Position numbers and translations under genes: made by a program. Under the pieces are notes generated by a model. The model was not told where the DNA came from. It saw only the letters and a program-made list of their open reading frames with translations, and ran no database searches. From UBA4479 sp965229805 (GTDB lineage: Bacteria; Pseudomonadota; Alphaproteobacteria; Rhodospirillales; Casp-alpha2), in assembly GCA_965229805.1 (NCBI GenBank), contig CBDDJO010000002.1, positions 248,001-312,000 on the forward strand: a DNA stretch of 64,000 nucleotides, given 5' to 3'. Of the stretch, positions 33,746-41,424 are shown piece by piece (position 1 is the stretch's first letter; each line of letters starts with the position of its first letter).

Positions 33746-35437
33746 TCACATGTTCGGGTAATTCGGGCCACCGCCGCCTTCGGGCACTACCCAATGGATG
33801 TTCTGGGTCGGGTCCTTGATGTCGCAGGTCTTGCAGTGGACGCAGTTCTGCGCGTTGATCTGCAGCTTCATGGACCCGTCGGCTTTTTCCTCGTCGGCGA
33901 CGTATTCGTAAACGCCTGCCGGACAGAAGCGTGCCTCCGGCCCGTCATAGACATTGTAGTTGGTGGCGACCGGCACGCTCGCGTCCTTGAGCGTCAGGTG
34001 CACCGGCTGGTCCTCCTCGTGGTTGGTCGACGAGAACGAGACGTTGGTCAGCTTGTCGAAGGTGATCTCGCCGTCCGGCTTCGGATAGTCGATCTTCGGC
34101 ATGTCCTTGGCCGGTTTCAGGCGGTCGTGATCGGTGTGGTGGCCGAAGGTCCAGGGCAGCAGGAACCCGAGTCCGAGATTGTTGAGCCACATGTCGAACC
34201 CGGCATAGACGGTGCCGAGCGCGATGCCGAACTTCGACAGCGCCGGGCGCGCGTTGCGGACCCTGTGCAGATCCTTGTAGACCCAGCTGGAACGGAACGC
34301 CGGTTCGTAGTCGGTCAGTTCGTCGTGCTGGCGGCCGGCCTTCAGCGCCTCGAACGCGCTTTCCGCGGCCAGCATGCCGGTCTTCATGGCGTTGTGCGAG
34401 CCCTTGATGCGCGGCACGTTGACGAAGCCGGCCGAACAGCCGGTCAGGCAGCCGCCCGGGAATGCCAGTTTCGGTACGCTCTGCAGGCCGCCCTCGTTGA
34501 TGGCGCGCGCGCCATAGGCGACGCGGCGTCCGCCCTTGAGCATCGGCATGATGTCCGGGTGCGTCTTGAAGCGCTGCATTTCGTCATAGGGTGACAGGTA
34601 CGGGTTTTCGTAGTCCAGCGTGACCACGAAACCGATCGCAATCTGGCCGTTTTCCTGGTGATAGATGAAACCGCCGCCGGCGCAGTCGGTGAGCGGCCAG
34701 CCCTGGGTGTGAATGACGGTGCCTTCCTTGTGATTCTCGGCCGGCACGTCCCACAGTTCCTTGATGCCGATGCCGTAGGTCTGCGGTTCGCGGCCCTCGT
34801 TCAACTTGAATTTTTCCATCAGGCCCTTCGAAAGATGCCCGCGGCAGCCCTCGGCGAAGAAGGTATACTTGGCGTGCAGTTCGACGCCCGGCTCGTGGTT
34901 GGGGCCGGGTGTTCCGTCTTTCTTCAGTCCCATGTCGCCGGTGGCGATGCCCTTCACCGAACCGTCGTCGTTATAGAGGACTTCCGCCGCGGCAAAGCCT
35001 GGATAGACCTCGACGCCCATGGCCTCTGCCTGTTCGCCGAGCCAGCGCACCAGGTTGCCGAGCGACAGCGTGTAACAGCCGTGGTTCGACATCAGCGGCG
35101 GCATCAGGAAATGCGGCATCGACGACGAGCCGTTCTCGGACAGGACCCAGTGCTGGTTGTCGGTGACCGGTACGCCCATCGGCGCGTCCTTGTCCTTCCA
35201 GTCGGGGATTAACTCGTTGAGCGCCGCGGGATCGACGACGGCGCCCGACAGGATGTGCGCGCCGATTTCGGAGCTTTTCTCGACGACGCAGACGGTGATT
35301 TCGTGGCCCTGTTCCTGCGATAGCTGCATCAGCCGGATCGCGGCAGAAAGGCCGGACGGGCCGGCACCGACGATGACCACGTCGAATTCCATGCTTTCGC
35401 GTTCCACGGTTTCGGTTTGTTCCATGTCGTCGTTCAT
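33746..35437 (-). CDS. etfD: Electron transfer flavoprotein-ubiquinone oxidoreductase
   Basis: A 563-aa membrane-associated FAD/4Fe-4S enzyme that passes electrons from ETF (fed by acyl-CoA dehydrogenases) to ubiquinone. The FAD motif is VVIVGAGPSGLSAAIRL near residue 20. Central motifs include HILSGAVVDPAAL, TFFAEGCRGHLSK and GGCLTGCSAGFVNVPRIKG. The C-terminal ferredoxin part has RFCPAGVYEY and NCVHCKTCDIKDPTQNI, giving the cluster cysteines. The length is normal for the family. It is monocistronic with its own promoter region at 35438-35600. It is relevant to any beta-oxidation-type pathway in the cell. Confidence 0.96.
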   Translation of the reverse strand: MNDDMEQTETVERESMEFDVVIVGAGPSGLSAAIRLMQLSQEQGHEITVCVVEKSSEIGAHILSGAVVDPAALNELIPDWKDKDAPMGVPVTDNQHWVLSENGSSSMPHFLMPPLMSNHGCYTLSLGNLVRWLGEQAEAMGVEVYPGFAAAEVLYNDDGSVKGIATGDMGLKKDGTPGPNHEPGVELHAKYTFFAEGCRGHLSKGLMEKFKLNEGREPQTYGIGIKELWDVPAENHKEGTVIHTQGWPLTDCAGGGFIYHQENGQIAIGFVVTLDYENPYLSPYDEMQRFKTHPDIMPMLKGGRRVAYGARAINEGGLQSVPKLAFPGGCLTGCSAGFVNVPRIKGSHNAMKTGMLAAESAFEALKAGRQHDELTDYEPAFRSSWVYKDLHRVRNARPALSKFGIALGTVYAGFDMWLNNLGLGFLLPWTFGHHTDHDRLKPAKDMPKIDYPKPDGEITFDKLTNVSFSSTNHEEDQPVHLTLKDASVPVATNYNVYDGPEARFCPAGVYEYVADEEKADGSMKLQINAQNCVHCKTCDIKDPTQNIHWVVPEGGGGPNYPNM

Positions 35438-35613
35438 GATCGTCCCACCCGATGTTCTGACTTAAATATATACGGCCTCACCCGCCGCACGCGGCAAACC
35501 CGGCCTTATATCATGCGGATTTCGGCGTTTCACGGGTGAATTCCGAAGCGAATTCGCCCAAAACCGTCATCTCCGGCGCTGTTCAGGGCCGCTCTGCATG
35601 ATATCATTTGTCC

Positions 35614-36516
35614 ATGGCCGATGCCCAAGACCTTCATGCCGTCCTGCAATGGCACATCGACGCCGGGTGTGACGAATGCGTCGCCGACGACCCGGTCGAC
35701 CGGTTCGAGGTGTCGGCGGCACCAGTCACGGAACAGCCGATCCAGCATGCGCCTGCGGGTTCCGCACCTGCGGCTTCTCGATCGCCAACCAACGCGCCCG
35801 CGAGTTCTCACCCGCCAGCCAACGCGCCCGCGGGTTCCCACCCGCCAGCCAGAAACGACATGCCCGCGGTCAGCCGCGGCACCAAGACCGATCCGCGCGA
35901 GGTCGACAATAACCGCCAGGTCAAGACGGCGATGGAACTGGCCGCCGCGGCGGACAGCGTCGAGGAGCTGCGCGACGCCCTCCTGGGGTTCGAGGGCTGT
36001 GCGCTCAAGAAGACAGCGACCAACCTGGTACTTGCCGACGGTCCGGCCGATGCCAGATTGATGTTCGTCGGCGAGGCCCCCGGCGCCGACGAGGACCGCC
36101 AGGGCCTGCCCTTCGTCGGGCCCAGCGGGAAGCTCCTCAATCTGATGCTGGAAAGCGTCGGCATGAAACGCGAGGACGTCATTATTTCCAACACCGTGTT
36201 CTGGCGCCCGCCCGGCAACCGCACGCCGACGACCCAGGAATCCGCTGTCTGCCACCCGTTCATCGAGCGGCTGGTGGAGATCGTCGATCCGGAGGTGCTG
36301 GTCTGTATCGGCGCGCCGGCGGCGCACACCATGCTGGGCCAGACCCAGGGCATAAGCCGGCTGCGCGGCAAATGGTTCAAATTCCAGACCTCGAAAATGT
36401 CGCATCCCATCGACGCGACGGCGCTGTTTCACCCGGCATATCTTCTGCGCACACCGATCAAGAAGCGCGACGCCTGGGCCGATATACGGATGATCGCGGC
36501 GAAGCTGCGATCCTGA
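35614..36516 (+). CDS. Uracil-DNA glycosylase, family 4-like, lacking two cluster cysteines
   Basis: A 300-aa DNA repair enzyme. After a disordered Pro/Ala/Ser-rich leader (about residues 40-85, with tandem repeats) comes the UDG fold: motif A GEAPGADEDRQGLPFVG, then WRPPGNRTPT and motif B HPAYLLR. Classic family-4 enzymes carry four cysteines for a 4Fe-4S cluster. Here the first of the CxxC pair is Phe (FEGCAL) and the Cys before RPPGNR is Trp, so that cluster cannot form in the usual way. I believe alphaproteobacterial homologs share this. The start is ATG 35614 (MADAQDL); TTG 35608 is an alternative. Confidence 0.85.
   Translation: MADAQDLHAVLQWHIDAGCDECVADDPVDRFEVSAAPVTEQPIQHAPAGSAPAASRSPTNAPASSHPPANAPAGSHPPARNDMPAVSRGTKTDPREVDNNRQVKTAMELAAAADSVEELRDALLGFEGCALKKTATNLVLADGPADARLMFVGEAPGADEDRQGLPFVGPSGKLLNLMLESVGMKREDVIISNTVFWRPPGNRTPTTQESAVCHPFIERLVEIVDPEVLVCIGAPAAHTMLGQTQGISRLRGKWFKFQTSKMSHPIDATALFHPAYLLRTPIKKRDAWADIRMIAAKLRS
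35791..35850 (+). repeat. Tandem 30-bp repeat (two copies) inside the UDG gene
   Basis: 35791-35820 and 35821-35850 match at 28 of 30 positions, each encoding about ten residues of the NAPAGSHPPA type. A decayed third copy precedes them. The multiple-of-three length keeps the frame; it lies in the predicted disordered linker. Confidence 0.85.
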
Positions 36517-36645
36517 GCGAGGTATCGTACAACGTCAGGCGGCTGTGTGGCCGCAGCGATAGCCATCGCTTGTGACCTATGTTAGCGTCCCGCCACATAA
36601 TTAAAAAATCCATTAGAAACAAAGAGCTAGGCACAGGAGCTATTT

Positions 36646-37023
36646 ATGAAATTCCGTGTACCGAGTTGGACCAAGCCTGCCGTATTGGGCAGCATCATCG
36701 GCGCCATCGCCATCAGCATCGCCGGCTTTCAGGCCGGTTGGGTCGTCTCCAAGGGCGACGCCCTCAGACAGGCCGAACGCCAGGCCAATCAGGAAGTGCT
36801 CAGCGCACTGACGCCGATCTGCGTGACGCAGTTCAAACAGATCGCGCAGAGTAAGAAACAGACTCACATCGCCGCGTTGGCGGACAAGGGGTCGTGGGAC
36901 CAGGGCACCTATGTCGAGGAACAGGGCTGGGCGACGATGCCCGGCAGCCAGTCCCCGAACGACGACGTTGCCTCCGCATGCGCCGAAGCGCTGCTTGAGC
37001 GGGCGGACAGCAAAAGCAGCTAG
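36646..37023 (+). CDS. Membrane-anchored protein of unknown function (125 aa)
   Basis: A 125-aa protein. Residues 12-34 form one membrane helix (VLGSIIGAIAISIAGFQAGW), followed by a helical, probably periplasmic domain with two cysteines (PICVTQF; SACAEALLE) that could pair. Phrases such as GDALRQAERQANQEVLSALTP and QGTYVEEQGWATMPG look like a small family seen next to various alphaproteobacterial genes; I do not recognise a function. AGGAG precedes the ATG. It is followed by a strong terminator, so it is a separate unit from the RiPP operon downstream. Confidence 0.75.
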   Translation: MKFRVPSWTKPAVLGSIIGAIAISIAGFQAGWVVSKGDALRQAERQANQEVLSALTPICVTQFKQIAQSKKQTHIAALADKGSWDQGTYVEEQGWATMPGSQSPNDDVASACAEALLERADSKSS

Positions 37024-37067
37024 ATGCCGCGCGGCCCGCGCTTCAACAATAATTGGAAGATCGACGT

Positions 37068-37107
37068 ACGAACCCGCCACCTTATGAGTGGCGGGTTCGT
37101 CGTTTCT
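37068..37107 (+). terminator. Strong intrinsic terminator before the bufferin operon
   Basis: A perfect 13-base stem (37068-37080 with 37088-37100) and a 7-base loop, followed by CGTTTCTT. It isolates the following operon, whose own promoter must lie within 37108-37228. Confidence 0.8.
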
Positions 37108-37228
37108 TCACACCGCTTTCACGGTCAAGTGAGGGGACTTGATTTCAGTGCATCGGCGAACAGTGGCATACCAAATTAGCGCTCGTCACAAGGGCGCCTG
37201 GACATCATTGAAACAGGAGACATGCACG

Positions 37229-37522
37229 ATGAAACGCACCTTCACCGCCGCCGCCGTCGTCGCCGGCGCCCTTGCCACCGCCGGGGCCGCGGCGACCTCG
37301 ACCACCGCCCATGCCGCCGAGAACGTCAAATGCTACGGCGTCGCCAAGGCCGGGCAGAACGATTGCGCCGCCGGACCGGGCACCACCTGTGCCGGCACCT
37401 CCAAGGTCGACTATCAGGGCAATGCCTGGAAGCTGGTGCCGAAAGGGACCTGCGTGACCATGGATCTCCCGGGTGACCGCAAGGGTTCGTTGGAAGCGCT
37501 TGAACGCGACGTTCCCAGCTAA
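37229..37522 (+). CDS. bufA1: DUF2282 bufferin-type RiPP precursor (BufA1-like)
   Basis: A 97-aa secreted peptide. The signal peptide is residues 1-29 (cleavage after TTAHA). The mature part carries exactly four cysteines, Cys35, Cys46, Cys54 and Cys75, in the DUF2282 frame KCYGVAKAGQNDCAAG, CAGTSKVDYQG and AWKLVPKGTC. Bufferins are copper-related peptides whose cysteines are modified by a DUF692/MNIO enzyme with a DUF2063 partner; both genes follow directly. The ATG at 37229 has AGGAG 9 bases upstream; the longer open frame from 37139 would destroy the signal peptide. Likely role: periplasmic binding of excess copper or another thiophilic metal. The modification itself is inferred from gene order. 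Confidence 0.88.
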   Translation: MKRTFTAAAVVAGALATAGAAATSTTAHAAENVKCYGVAKAGQNDCAAGPGTTCAGTSKVDYQGNAWKLVPKGTCVTMDLPGDRKGSLEALERDVPS

Positions 37523-37547
37523 GTAAATCCGCGTGCGGAGGGGGCCG

Positions 37548-38417
37548 ATGGCTGAGAACGGCATCAGAACGGACCGTGCCGGTGCGGGTTTCAAGCCGCA
37601 GCACCTGTCTGCTATCCTCGAAACGGCATCTGATGCCGGGTTCTTCGAGGTTCATGCCGAAAATTACATGGGCGCCGGCGGTCCCCCGCATGCCCGGCTG
37701 GAACGGCTTCGCGCGGACTATCCGCTGAGCGTACACGGGGTCGGGCTCTCCATCGGCGGCGCCGGGCCGCTGGACGAGGGCCACCTGGCGCGGCTCAAGA
37801 CGGTCGTCGACCGTTACGAACCGGTGCTGGTGTCGGAGCATCTGGCATGGTCGACGCACCAAAGCGGCTATCTGAACGATCTGCTGGCATTACCGTATAC
37901 TCCCGAGATTCTCGGTATCGTGGCCGATCACATCGACCGGATGCAGGCGGTGCTGGGGCGGGAAATCCTGCTGGAGAACCCGTCGACCTACATTGAGTTC
38001 GCCGAGAGCACCTGGGACGAGGTGGACTTCATCCGCGAGGTGCGCCGCCGCAGCGGCTGCGGGCTGTTGCTCGACGTCAACAACGTGATGGTTTCCGCCG
38101 TCAACCACGGCTGGGACGCGGCGGACTACATTGACCGCTTTCCACTCGAGCACGTCCGGCAGGTTCATCTGGCGGGGCATGCCCCGGCGGTGGATGAAGA
38201 TGGCCGAACGTTCCTGATCGACGCCCACGACCGAGAGGTTTCCCGCGATGTGATGACACTGTTCGAAACCGCGATCGCACGAACCGGGCCGGTGCCGTCG
38301 ATGATCGAGTGGGACAACGACGTGCCGAATTGGCCGGACATGATGGTCGAGGTCGAAAAAATTTCGTCGGTGCTTCGCGCCGCATGGCCCGAGGTCGAGA
38401 TCAACAATGTGGCGTGA
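37548..38417 (+). CDS. bufB: MNIO (DUF692) RiPP-modifying enzyme, BufB-like
   Basis: A 289-aa TIM-barrel enzyme of the multinuclear non-heme iron oxidase family. The conserved metal-ligand blocks are all present: HAEN (36-39), HGVGLS (63-68), SEHLAWS (96-102), ENPSTY (143-148), DVNNV with NHG (176-187), HLAGH (207-211), DAHD (225-228) and IEWDND (253-258). In bufferin systems this enzyme oxidises core cysteines, to thiooxazoles in the Caulobacter case. The start is ATG 37548 directly behind GGAGGGGG; the GTG at 37533 overlaps that ribosome site. It is 25 bases after the precursor and overlaps the next gene by 11 bases. Confidence 0.93.
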   Translation: MAENGIRTDRAGAGFKPQHLSAILETASDAGFFEVHAENYMGAGGPPHARLERLRADYPLSVHGVGLSIGGAGPLDEGHLARLKTVVDRYEPVLVSEHLAWSTHQSGYLNDLLALPYTPEILGIVADHIDRMQAVLGREILLENPSTYIEFAESTWDEVDFIREVRRRSGCGLLLDVNNVMVSAVNHGWDAADYIDRFPLEHVRQVHLAGHAPAVDEDGRTFLIDAHDREVSRDVMTLFETAIARTGPVPSMIEWDNDVPNWPDMMVEVEKISSVLRAAWPEVEINNVA

Positions 38418-39159
38418 CACCCTGCATACGTACGGAAACGCGCTGACTGACCGGGCTGCCGTCGTTCCGGCGGAAATTCTCGGCAATGCCGTCCGCTTTG
38501 GGGTTTACCGCACCAATATCGAATTCGGTCTGAGGAACGCGCTCGCCGAGACTTACCCCATCGTCAAACGTCTCGTTGGCGACGATTTTTTTGACGCCAT
38601 GGCGCTCGCTTATATTCAAGAAAATCGACCGGCTTCCCCGGTTCTGCATGAATACGGCGCTGGTTTCGGAAGCTTCATCGAAACATATGAACCGGTGGCT
38701 TCGCTGCCGTATCTCGCCGATGTCGCACGGTTCGAACGTGTATGGCTCGATGCCTATCACGCTGCGGACTGTGCGTTTCTACAAATCGCTACGTTGGCCG
38801 AAATCGCGGCGCAAGAACTCGACAACCTCCGGTTCCGATTTCATCCGAGCTTTAATCTGCTGCAAAGCCCTTTTCCCATGGTTTCTATATGGCGGGCGCA
38901 TCAGGATGATAACGAACCGGATCTCTCCAGCATTTTCCACACGACGGAGCAGGCCGTGATTATCCGCCCGGAACTCGACGTTCACGTTCATTCGGTTTCC
39001 TCGTCTGCATATCGATTTTTCACAAGCCTCGCGGTCGGCGGCACGCTGGGCGATGTCTGCGAAGCGCTTGCGGACGCGGATGGCTTCGATCCGTCCGCGC
39101 ATCTTGCAACGTTGTTCGAGATGAGTGCGATTACCGCGCTCAACCGGGAAGCCGCATAA
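38407..39159 (+). CDS. bufC: DUF2063 RiPP partner protein, BufC-like
   Basis: A 250-aa soluble protein. The N-terminal DUF2063 region (about 10-100) includes FGVYRTNIEFGLRNALAETY, VKRLVGDDFFDAMALAY and LPYLADVARFERVWLDAYHA, all typical of the family annotated as 'putative DNA-binding' but shown in MNIO systems to bind precursor and enzyme. The C-terminal half (about 130-245) resembles a RiPP recognition-type winged helix (LGDVCEALADADG). The start ATG lies inside the end of bufB, so the two proteins are made in coupled fashion, as expected for a complex. Confidence 0.9.
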   Translation: MWRDTLHTYGNALTDRAAVVPAEILGNAVRFGVYRTNIEFGLRNALAETYPIVKRLVGDDFFDAMALAYIQENRPASPVLHEYGAGFGSFIETYEPVASLPYLADVARFERVWLDAYHAADCAFLQIATLAEIAAQELDNLRFRFHPSFNLLQSPFPMVSIWRAHQDDNEPDLSSIFHTTEQAVIIRPELDVHVHSVSSSAYRFFTSLAVGGTLGDVCEALADADGFDPSAHLATLFEMSAITALNREAA

Positions 39160-39179
39160 GGAAAAAAGGGAGAGCCGCC

Positions 39180-39740
39180 ATGCCCGTCATCAATGCCATC
39201 AAGAGAATTCACGACCGGGTTTTCGCGATGCTGGAAACGCTCGCCGGCGACTGGCTCCTTGGGCTTGCCGCGCGGCTCGTATTCTCGTCCGTGCTTTTGG
39301 TGTTCTTCGTCAATTCGGCCATGACCAAGGTCGGTTCCGGATTTCCGGACATTTTCGTGCCCGGCATCGGCGCCTACGCACAGATCTTGCCGCCCATCGC
39401 CGAAGCGGCGGGGTACGACCCCGGAAAGATCGCACTGTTTCCGTGGAAGCTGATCGTGCTGGCCGGGACCTACGCCGAGTTCCTGTTGCCGATCATGCTG
39501 CTGCTCGGGCTCTTTACCCGCTTCACGGCGCTCGCCCTGATCGGCTTCATCGTTGTCATGAGCTTCGTCGACATTCAGTTTCATGGCCTCGACGCCGAGA
39601 GCATCGGCATGGTCTTCGACCGCGCCCAGAACGCCATCATCGCCGATCAGCGGCTGTTGTGGATATTTCCGCTGGTCTATCTTGTGCTGAAAGGCGGCGG
39701 GCCGGTGTCGGTGGATGGAGTTATTTCCCGCGCGCGCTAA
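39180..39740 (+). CDS. DoxX-family membrane protein of the bufferin operon
   Basis: A 186-aa inner-membrane protein with four hydrophobic helices (about 28-48, 95-115, 118-138, 158-176). DoxX features are LAARLVFSSVLLVFFVNSAM and AGTYAEFLLPIMLLLGLFTR. DoxX genes are the usual fourth member of DUF2282-DUF692-DUF2063 operons; their role (electron supply, export or membrane redox) is not settled. It begins 20 bases after bufC behind AAGGGAGAG. It is larger than common DoxX proteins because of a loop around residues 55-90. Confidence 0.88.
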   Translation: MPVINAIKRIHDRVFAMLETLAGDWLLGLAARLVFSSVLLVFFVNSAMTKVGSGFPDIFVPGIGAYAQILPPIAEAAGYDPGKIALFPWKLIVLAGTYAEFLLPIMLLLGLFTRFTALALIGFIVVMSFVDIQFHGLDAESIGMVFDRAQNAIIADQRLLWIFPLVYLVLKGGGPVSVDGVISRAR

Positions 39741-39749
39741 CCGCGCGGC

Positions 39750-40631
39750 TTATTTCCCGAGCGCGATAAGCACCACCGACGGCATCACCACGAACACGGC
39801 GATGACAATCCGGAGCGTCAGATGCTCGCGCCGGAATATGATGATACTGAGCAACATGGAAAAGATCGGCGATGCCGCGACAATTGGCACCACGGTGACG
39901 ATGGAGCCGTTCAGGAGTGCCGTGTTAAGTGAAAAGATCGCGGTTCCGAACATGATTCCCGAGATCAGGAACCAGATTACGCCGTGTTTGGCACGCATGA
40001 GCGGCGGGCGCCCTTTCTTCATCATGTGCAGCGTTCCGGTGAGTGCCAGCGAGACGGTAAACCCGACAAGCGCCGCGAAATAGGGATCGGGAATGTACGC
40101 CATGCCGATCTTGGTGAAGCCGTGTCCGAACGAGCGGATCATCGCCGCGCCGACCGGCAGGGCCAGCGCCCAAATCGGCCACGTCACCGGGATGCGTTTG
40201 TCGCGCCGGGTCAGGATCAGGATCGCGGCGATGATGCCCAGCGTGCCGAGCGCGATCTGCCAGGTCAGCATTTCGCCCAGTATGAGGATGCCGAAGGCGG
40301 CGCCGAACAGCGGCGAGGTGGCGGCGAGCGTCGTCGTCAGTGTCGGACCGATGTATCGGATCGCGGCGACCGAAAGGTTCGCCGACAGCGCCGGGCGGAT
40401 CAGGCCGAGCGCGGCGAAGATCAGTGCCGCCGGGTGCAGGAAGTATTCCGGGTTCAGCATCACCGGGGCCGCCAGCCAGTAGATCGCGGCGCTCGAGCCG
40501 ATCGAAAGCATGGTGCCCGACCGCGCGTCCAGTGTCTGCAACCCGATGTGCTGAATCTGTCCGCCCAGCGCGAACAGGAACCCGGCGATCAGGGCAAGGC
40601 CATAGGGCGGTATCGTGACGTCTGCGATCAA
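39750..40631 (-). CDS. EamA/DMT-family transporter
   Basis: A 293-aa inner-membrane protein with ten hydrophobic helices in two EamA repeats (GLALIAGFLFALGGQIQHIG; ALALPVGAAMIRSFGHGF). The end of repeat 1 reads PLFGAAFGILILGEMLTWQIA, the classic EamA box. Family members export amino acids or metabolites; the substrate is unknown. The start is a TTG at 40629-40631 with AGGAG 6 bases upstream; no ATG fits. It converges with the bufferin operon (9 bases between the stop codons), so the two operons share the space and any terminator must lie within coding DNA. Confidence 0.88.
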   Translation of the reverse strand: MIADVTIPPYGLALIAGFLFALGGQIQHIGLQTLDARSGTMLSIGSSAAIYWLAAPVMLNPEYFLHPAALIFAALGLIRPALSANLSVAAIRYIGPTLTTTLAATSPLFGAAFGILILGEMLTWQIALGTLGIIAAILILTRRDKRIPVTWPIWALALPVGAAMIRSFGHGFTKIGMAYIPDPYFAALVGFTVSLALTGTLHMMKKGRPPLMRAKHGVIWFLISGIMFGTAIFSLNTALLNGSIVTVVPIVAASPIFSMLLSIIIFRREHLTLRIVIAVFVVMPSVVLIALGK

Positions 40632-40740
40632 GTGTTACTCCTGTCCGGAACCGGACGGACGCGGGCGGCTGCTTGGCGATATTGCACCGATCGGGCATGC
40701 TCTGCAAAACAACTGGTATGCGGACAAAAGGAGACGGAAC

Positions 40741-41424
40741 ATGGCGGAAGACCGTTACGCACTGATCGTCGGCGCCGGCAGCGGCCTGAGCGCCTCGCTC
40801 GCCCGGCACGCCCGCGCCGAGGGCCTGACGCCGCTACTGTCGGCTCGCAACGTCGAAAAGCTCGCCGCTCTCGTCGATACGGTGACGGGGTACGCGCAGT
40901 CGTGTGATGTAGCCGACCCGGCGTCCGTGACGGCGCTGTTCGATTGGGCAAAATCGAATTTCGGCGTGCCGGAGGTGGTGATCTTCAATCCGTCGGCGCG
41001 CGTGCGCGGACCGATTGCCGAACTGGACCCGGCGGAAGTCAAACGGGTGCTGGAAATTTCGGCGTACGGCGGGTTTCTGGTCGGCCAGGCGGCGGCGCAG
41101 GCGATGCTGCCGCGCGGGTCGGGCTCGATCCTGTTCACCGGCGCGTCGGCAAGCGTGAAGGGCTACGTGAACTCGGCGTCGTTCGCCATGGGCAAGTTCG
41201 CGCTGCGCGGCCTTGCCCAGTCGATGGCCCGCGAACTGGCGCCCAAGGGCATCCACGTCGGGCATTTCGTGATCGACGGCGGCATCGGCGAAAGCGAGGA
41301 TGCGGAGAATCCGAATAAACTGCACCCGGATCACATCGCCGAGACGTATTTTCATATCCACAACCAGCCGCGCTCGGCCTGGACGTGGGAAGTGGAACTC
41401 AGACCGTTCGTCGAGAATTTCTGA
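40741..41424 (+). CDS. SDR-family protein with Phe in place of catalytic Tyr
   Basis: A 227-aa Rossmann-fold protein. The cofactor loop is GAGSGLS (residues 11-17), and FNPSARVRGP replaces the usual NNAG. The active-site region FTGASASVKGYVNSASFAM then GKFALRGLAQS places Ser136 and Lys152 correctly, but the residue four before the lysine is Phe148, not Tyr. A classical SDR would need the tyrosine as acid/base. The protein may therefore bind NAD(P) without normal redox activity or use another residue (Tyr142 is near). I recall SDR homologs with SFAMGKFA. The start is ATG 40741 with AGGAG upstream. Confidence 0.88.
   Translation: MAEDRYALIVGAGSGLSASLARHARAEGLTPLLSARNVEKLAALVDTVTGYAQSCDVADPASVTALFDWAKSNFGVPEVVIFNPSARVRGPIAELDPAEVKRVLEISAYGGFLVGQAAAQAMLPRGSGSILFTGASASVKGYVNSASFAMGKFALRGLAQSMARELAPKGIHVGHFVIDGGIGESEDAENPNKLHPDHIAETYFHIHNQPRSAWTWEVELRPFVENF

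Noticed and set aside
33662..34594. 310-aa plus-strand ORF opposite the ETF-QO gene
   Set aside because: Antisense shadow of a well conserved flavoprotein gene.
35761..35850. Possible CRISPR-like repeat in the UDG gene
   Set aside because: The 30-bp units are directly adjacent with no spacers and code for a disordered linker in frame.
37139..37228. N-terminal extension of the bufferin precursor
   Set aside because: It would bury the signal peptide; the ATG at 37229 has AGGAG at the correct distance.
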